DNA of 29,402 nt, taken from DASZXJ01 sp035545895. GTDB lineage: Bacteria; Planctomycetota; Phycisphaerae; Tepidisphaerales; Tepidisphaeraceae. The stretch covers positions 1 through 29,402 of the forward strand of contig DASZXJ010000058.1 of the NCBI GenBank assembly GCA_035545895.1, given 5' to 3'. A model generated the notes under the pieces. That model did no database searches. It had not been told where the DNA came from and was given only the letters and a program-made list of their open reading frames with translations. Shown in pieces: positions 26,571-29,402 of the stretch (positions are counted from its first letter, which is position 1; every line of letters starts with the position of its first letter). A program made the translations under genes and the position numbers.

Positions 26571-27275
26571 CTATTTCCCCTGTCCGTAATACGCCTTCGG
26601 CCCATGCTTGCGGAGGAAATGCTTGTCCAGCAAAACCTGTGGAATTGAGTCGAGTTTCGGATTCAGCGCAAAGCTGTGCAGCGCCATCTCGGCTGCGAAT
26701 TCCAAAACAATCGCATTTTCAACCGCTTTTTCGACCGTCGAACCCCATGCAAACGGCGCATGGCTGGCCACCAGCGCGCCGGGGACTTTTTCCGAATCGA
26801 TCTTCCGGTCGCGAAAGCATTTCACAATCGCCACGCCCGTATTCAGTTCGTACTCCCCCTTGATATCCGCAGCCGTGAGCGGCGGCGTGCAGGGGATCGT
26901 TCCATAAAAATTGTCGGCATGTGTCGTGCCCAGGCAGGGGATATCCCATTGCGCCTGCGCGAAGATCGTGCCATACATCGAATGCGTATGCACAATCCCG
27001 CCGAGCGTGACAAACTTCTGATAAAGATGCAGATGGGTCGGCGTATCTGAAGAAGGCCGGCATTTGCCTTCAACAATTTCGCCGGTCTCCAAAGAAAGCA
27101 CGACGATGTCCCTGGGCGCGAGCTTTTCATACGCCACGCCGCTCGGCTTGATCGCCATCACCCCCGCCGCCCGATCCGCGCCGCTGACATTGCCCCAGGT
27201 CAACTTGACCAGCCCCGCCTCGACAATCGCAAGATTGGCTTCAAGCACCTGACGTTTTAGTTTTTCATAGGCCAT
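26571..27275 (-). CDS. araD: L-ribulose-5-phosphate 4-epimerase
   Basis: The product is 234 residues, the expected length. It converts L-ribulose-5-phosphate to D-xylulose-5-phosphate, feeding the pentose phosphate pathway, and uses a zinc ion like class II aldolases. It matches E. coli AraD along its whole length from memory: LKRQVLEANLAI near the start, LTWGNVSG, KPSGVAYEKL, SSDTPTHLHLYQ, GGIVHTHSMYGTIFAQ (zinc His pair), TTHADNFYGTIPCT, SHAPFAWG and DKHFLRKHGPKAYYGQGK at the end. The strength and extent of these motifs favour epimerase over fuculose-1-phosphate aldolase. The gene follows araA across a 106-base gap filled by a hairpin repeat. No clear Shine-Dalgarno is visible. Confidence 0.95.
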   Translation of the reverse strand: MAYEKLKRQVLEANLAIVEAGLVKLTWGNVSGADRAAGVMAIKPSGVAYEKLAPRDIVVLSLETGEIVEGKCRPSSDTPTHLHLYQKFVTLGGIVHTHSMYGTIFAQAQWDIPCLGTTHADNFYGTIPCTPPLTAADIKGEYELNTGVAIVKCFRDRKIDSEKVPGALVASHAPFAWGSTVEKAVENAIVLEFAAEMALHSFALNPKLDSIPQVLLDKHFLRKHGPKAYYGQGK

Positions 27276-27293
27276 AATTTTGACCGGAGTTTT

Positions 27294-27376
27294 TTAGCCA
27301 CAGAGAGCACAGAGGACACAGAGCAAGAAAATGCCAATTATTTCTTCTCTGTGCCCTCTGTGCTCTCTGTGGCTAA
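27294..27376. repeat. CACAGAG-type near-perfect inverted repeat between araA and araD
   Basis: The left arm (27294-27330, TTAGCCACAGAGAGCACAGA...) pairs with the right arm (27341-27376, ...TGTGCTCTCTGTGGCTAA) over 36 bases. There is one mismatch and one extra base, around a 10-base loop. This would be an extremely stable hairpin in RNA. From memory, CACAGAG-rich hairpins of this kind turn up between genes in many unrelated bacteria. It lies just before the araD start (18 bases) and shortly after the araA stop. Confidence 0.85.
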
Positions 27377-27381
27377 TGTTC

Positions 27382-28896
27382 TTACATTCGTCCCAAACCC
27401 TGCGCCAGATGATAATAAATTTCGTTGTTGCGCAGTTGCTGTTTGAAATCGCGAACATTCGTCTTGTCATCGATGATCGCCAGTTCCACGCCTGCGATCT
27501 CGGCAAAATCTTCCATATGCTCGGTCGTCACTGCATAGCTGAAGCCCGTGTGATGCGCTCCGCCGGCGTATATCCACGATGCACAGGCCGTCTTGAAATC
27601 GGGTTTGCATTCCCACACCGCGCGTGCCACCGGCAAATTCGGTAACGGCTTGGGCGGTTTTACTACGTTCACCTCGTTGACGATCAGCCTGAAGCGATTG
27701 CCCAAGTCGATAATCGACGCATTGATCGCCGGGCCGGCCGGGGCATCGAAGACCAGTCGCACGGGGTCTTCCTTTCCGCCGATGCCCAGCGGATGAATCT
27801 CCAGCGACGGTTTGCCGGCTGCGATCGATTCGCAAATCTCCAGCATGTGCGCGCCCAATACCTGATGGCCCTTGGGCGACAAGTGATAGGTGTAATCCTC
27901 CATAAAGGATGTGCCGCCCTCGAGATCGACTGCCATCACCTTCATCGCGCGGAGCAATGCGCAAGTCTTCCAATCCCCTTCCGCGCCGAATCCATAACCA
28001 TCCGCCATGAGCCGCTGAACCGCCAATCCGGGCAATTGCTTCAGGCCATGCAAATCCTCGAAGGTTGTGGTGAAGCCGATGAAGTCACCTTCCTCAAGAA
28101 AAGTCCGCAGCCCTTCTTCGATGCGCGCGCCATATCTCAGCGATGCGTGCTTCGCCCCGCCTTTGCGAAGCTCCTTAGCCACTTTGTATTTCTCTTCGTA
28201 CTCAACGCAAAGCTTGTCGATCGCGGAGTCGGAGATGTCATTGACGACCTTCACCAGATCGCCCACGCCATAGCCATTGACCGCGAATCCGAATCGCGCC
28301 TCGGCTGCGACTTTGTCCCCTTCGGTGACCGCGACTTGCCGCATGTTGTCACCGAAACGGGCGAACTTGCCGCCTTGCAGGTCGTTCCACGCCCGCGTTG
28401 CACGCATCCACGTGGCGATTCTGTCCTGCACTTCGCTGTCGCCGAAATATCCGACGACCACCTTTCGTCCGAGTCGAAGCCGCGTATGGATAAAACCCGC
28501 CTCGCGGTCGCCGTGGGCGGACTGGTTCAGGTTCATGAAATCCATGTCGATCTGCGACCAGGGCAAATCGCGGTTGAATTGCGTATGCAAATGCAAAAAC
28601 GGCTTATTCAAAGCAGACAGCCCCCCAATCCACATCTTGGAAGGCGAAAACGTGTGCATCCAAATCACCAAACCAGCGCAATTGGCTGCGCCGTTGGCCT
28701 CGATGCAAAGTTTGCGCACCTCGTCGGGCGTGGTCAAAATCGGCTTAAAAACGAGTTTCAAGGGCAAGCGGCCGGTCGCGTTAAGCGCCTCGACCATCTT
28801 TCGTGAATCTTCCGCCACATGTTTCAGGGGACCCGGGCCATAAAGGTGCTGCGAGCCCGTAATGAACCAAATCTCCGGATTTTCAAGGTTTTTCAT
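27382..28896 (-). CDS. araA: L-arabinose isomerase
   Basis: The product is 504 residues (E. coli AraA is 500), a Mn2+-dependent cytoplasmic enzyme that converts L-arabinose to L-ribulose. Family landmarks are EIWFITGSQHLYGPG (near residue 8), WMHTFSPSKMWI, PFLHLHTQFNRDLPW, DMDFMNLNQSAHGDRE, GYFGD, RFGDNMRQVAVTEGDKVAAE, FTTTFEDLHGLKQLPGLA, GYGFGAEGDWKTCAL (catalytic Glu) and GTSFMEDYTYHL (catalytic Glu and metal His). The C-terminal ASWIYAGGAHHTGFSYAVTT carries the conserved His pair. The frame opens at 28926. I chose the ATG at 28896 because it aligns with the N-terminus of known AraA proteins. It is first in the araA-araD-HAD-kinase run, with a plausible promoter upstream. Confidence 0.96.
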   Translation of the reverse strand: MKNLENPEIWFITGSQHLYGPGPLKHVAEDSRKMVEALNATGRLPLKLVFKPILTTPDEVRKLCIEANGAANCAGLVIWMHTFSPSKMWIGGLSALNKPFLHLHTQFNRDLPWSQIDMDFMNLNQSAHGDREAGFIHTRLRLGRKVVVGYFGDSEVQDRIATWMRATRAWNDLQGGKFARFGDNMRQVAVTEGDKVAAEARFGFAVNGYGVGDLVKVVNDISDSAIDKLCVEYEEKYKVAKELRKGGAKHASLRYGARIEEGLRTFLEEGDFIGFTTTFEDLHGLKQLPGLAVQRLMADGYGFGAEGDWKTCALLRAMKVMAVDLEGGTSFMEDYTYHLSPKGHQVLGAHMLEICESIAAGKPSLEIHPLGIGGKEDPVRLVFDAPAGPAINASIIDLGNRFRLIVNEVNVVKPPKPLPNLPVARAVWECKPDFKTACASWIYAGGAHHTGFSYAVTTEHMEDFAEIAGVELAIIDDKTNVRDFKQQLRNNEIYYHLAQGLGRM

Positions 28897-28938
28897 GACA
28901 AAGTCCGAATTTCTCAATTGAGGCATTAGATCGTTCGC

Positions 28939-28965
28939 ATTCTAACCGGGCGATATAATTGCCAA
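28939..28965 (-). promoter_or_regulatory. Predicted promoter of the araA gene set
   Basis: On the minus strand TTGGCA (28965-28960) and TAGAAT (28944-28939) each match consensus at five of six positions, but the spacer is only 15 bases. The site lies between the divergent araA and small membrane protein genes. No repeat-type operator for an AraC or AraR regulator could be recognised. Confidence 0.35.
28954..28959 (+). promoter_or_regulatory. Predicted -10 box for the small membrane protein gene
   Basis: A perfect TATAAT at 28954-28959 lies 30 bases before the ATG at 28989. The matching -35 is poor. It overlaps the predicted araA promoter on the other strand, so the two transcripts could compete for RNA polymerase. 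Confidence 0.3.
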
Positions 28966-28988
28966 AAGGGCCTGAAGGGAAACGGCTT

Positions 28989-29237
28989 ATGAACAAGTCA
29001 CGGACTGACATCTGGTTTCCCGCCAAGCGTTATGGCTGGGGCTGGGGCGCGCCAATCTGCTGGCAGGGATGGCTGGTCATGCTGGGCTGGATCGCCGGGA
29101 TCATTCTCGGCGCCTACCGCCTGGCCCGGCCCGGCTTGTGGGTCTGGTATGCCGCCTACATGACCTCCATGACCGGCCTGCTCATCTCCATCTGCTTCTG
29201 GAAAGGCGAAACCCCTCGCTGGCGCTGGGGAAGTTAA
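28989..29237 (+). CDS. Small conserved two-helix membrane protein (unknown function)
   Basis: The product is 82 residues. It begins MNKSRTDIWFPAKRYGWGWG, continues with a first span around WQGWLVMLGWIAGIILGA and a second around WYAAYMTSMTGLLISICFW, and ends GETPRWRWG. The WFPAKRYGWGWG opening is one I recognise from small hypothetical inner-membrane proteins in diverse bacteria, without an assigned role. AAGGGA eight bases upstream of the ATG supports this start over the longer frame from 28959. It is divergent from araA and has no partner gene in the window. Confidence 0.8.
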   Translation: MNKSRTDIWFPAKRYGWGWGAPICWQGWLVMLGWIAGIILGAYRLARPGLWVWYAAYMTSMTGLLISICFWKGETPRWRWGS

Positions 29238-29402
29238 TCATCCCACAAAATTCCTTGACCGATTGCGCACTGTGATCTCGTTTCGCGCAACTCGCCCCGT
29301 AATGGGAAGGGAACCCGGTGCGCGCACAACTACAAGAGAACAAGAAGGAAAGAAAACACGCGACCGATGATCCCAAACCTCTTTTTTAGCCCGGTCGCTT
29401 GC

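Noticed and set aside
27793..28806. 337-codon plus-strand frame opposite araA
   Set aside because: It is a shadow of the L-arabinose isomerase gene, whose motifs are complete on the minus strand.
29367..29402. ATG-opened plus-strand frame running off the right edge (MIPNLFFSPVAC)
   Set aside because: Twelve codons are too few to judge; the nearest AAGGAA is about 17 bases from the ATG, too far for a convincing start.

Overview
The window looks like chromosomal DNA from a Planctomycetota-type bacterium, most likely close to Phycisphaerae. The reasons are GC-rich coding sequence, very large type IV/type II pilin-like clusters with many long pseudopilins, frequent Ala instead of Gly at prepilin position -1, and C-terminal 'SAGPD...DD' loops. 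This is inference from gene content; no ribosomal marker is present.

Layout. (1) Positions 1-231, minus strand: the N-terminal part of an IS630-type transposase that runs off the left edge. A strong intrinsic terminator follows at 545-578. (2) 609-2027, plus strand: a glycoside hydrolase family 4 enzyme of the MelA-like (CHSV) type, then a gap with one possible 40-residue membrane peptide. (3) 2507-22387, minus strand: a roughly 20 kb cluster, read right to left, for a type IV pilus/type II secretion-like machine. The order is PilB/GspE ATPase, PilT ATPase, second PilB/GspE ATPase, FkbM methyltransferase, PilC/GspF platform protein, four GspG-like pseudopilins, then GspH-, GspI-, GspJ- and giant GspK-like minor pseudopilins. 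A ninth pseudopilin gene (22596-23588) lies just upstream under its own likely promoter. No secretin, prepilin peptidase or PilM/N/O (GspL/M) gene is in the window. (4) 23863-24273, plus strand: a small exported protein with a carboxypeptidase-regulatory-like fold. (5) 24327-28896, minus strand: an L-arabinose gene set, araA, araD, a HAD sugar-phosphate mutase/phosphatase and a GHMP sugar kinase, with no araB. The kinase matches the C-terminal kinase half of plant L-arabinokinase (ARA1) in several long motifs. (6) 28989-29237, plus strand: a small two-helix membrane protein, divergent from araA.

The pilus cluster probably works as one machine: the ATPases drive the GspF/PilC platform, which assembles GspG-like subunits on a GspH/I/J/K-like tip. 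The arabinose genes would convert L-arabinose to L-ribulose (AraA) and L-ribulose-5-phosphate to D-xylulose-5-phosphate (AraD). The phosphorylation step between them is either encoded elsewhere or is replaced in some way by the ARA1-type kinase and the HAD enzyme. That is the most interesting metabolic question in the window.

A second theme is the intergenic DNA. At least five unrelated families of short low-complexity inverted repeats sit exactly at gene junctions: GTAAC-type, GGACAAGGGG-type, CACAGAG-type, GCCCCGCC-type and GGCAGGCGGCAG-type. In two places the last family has become part of the reading frame and encodes the prepilin leader.
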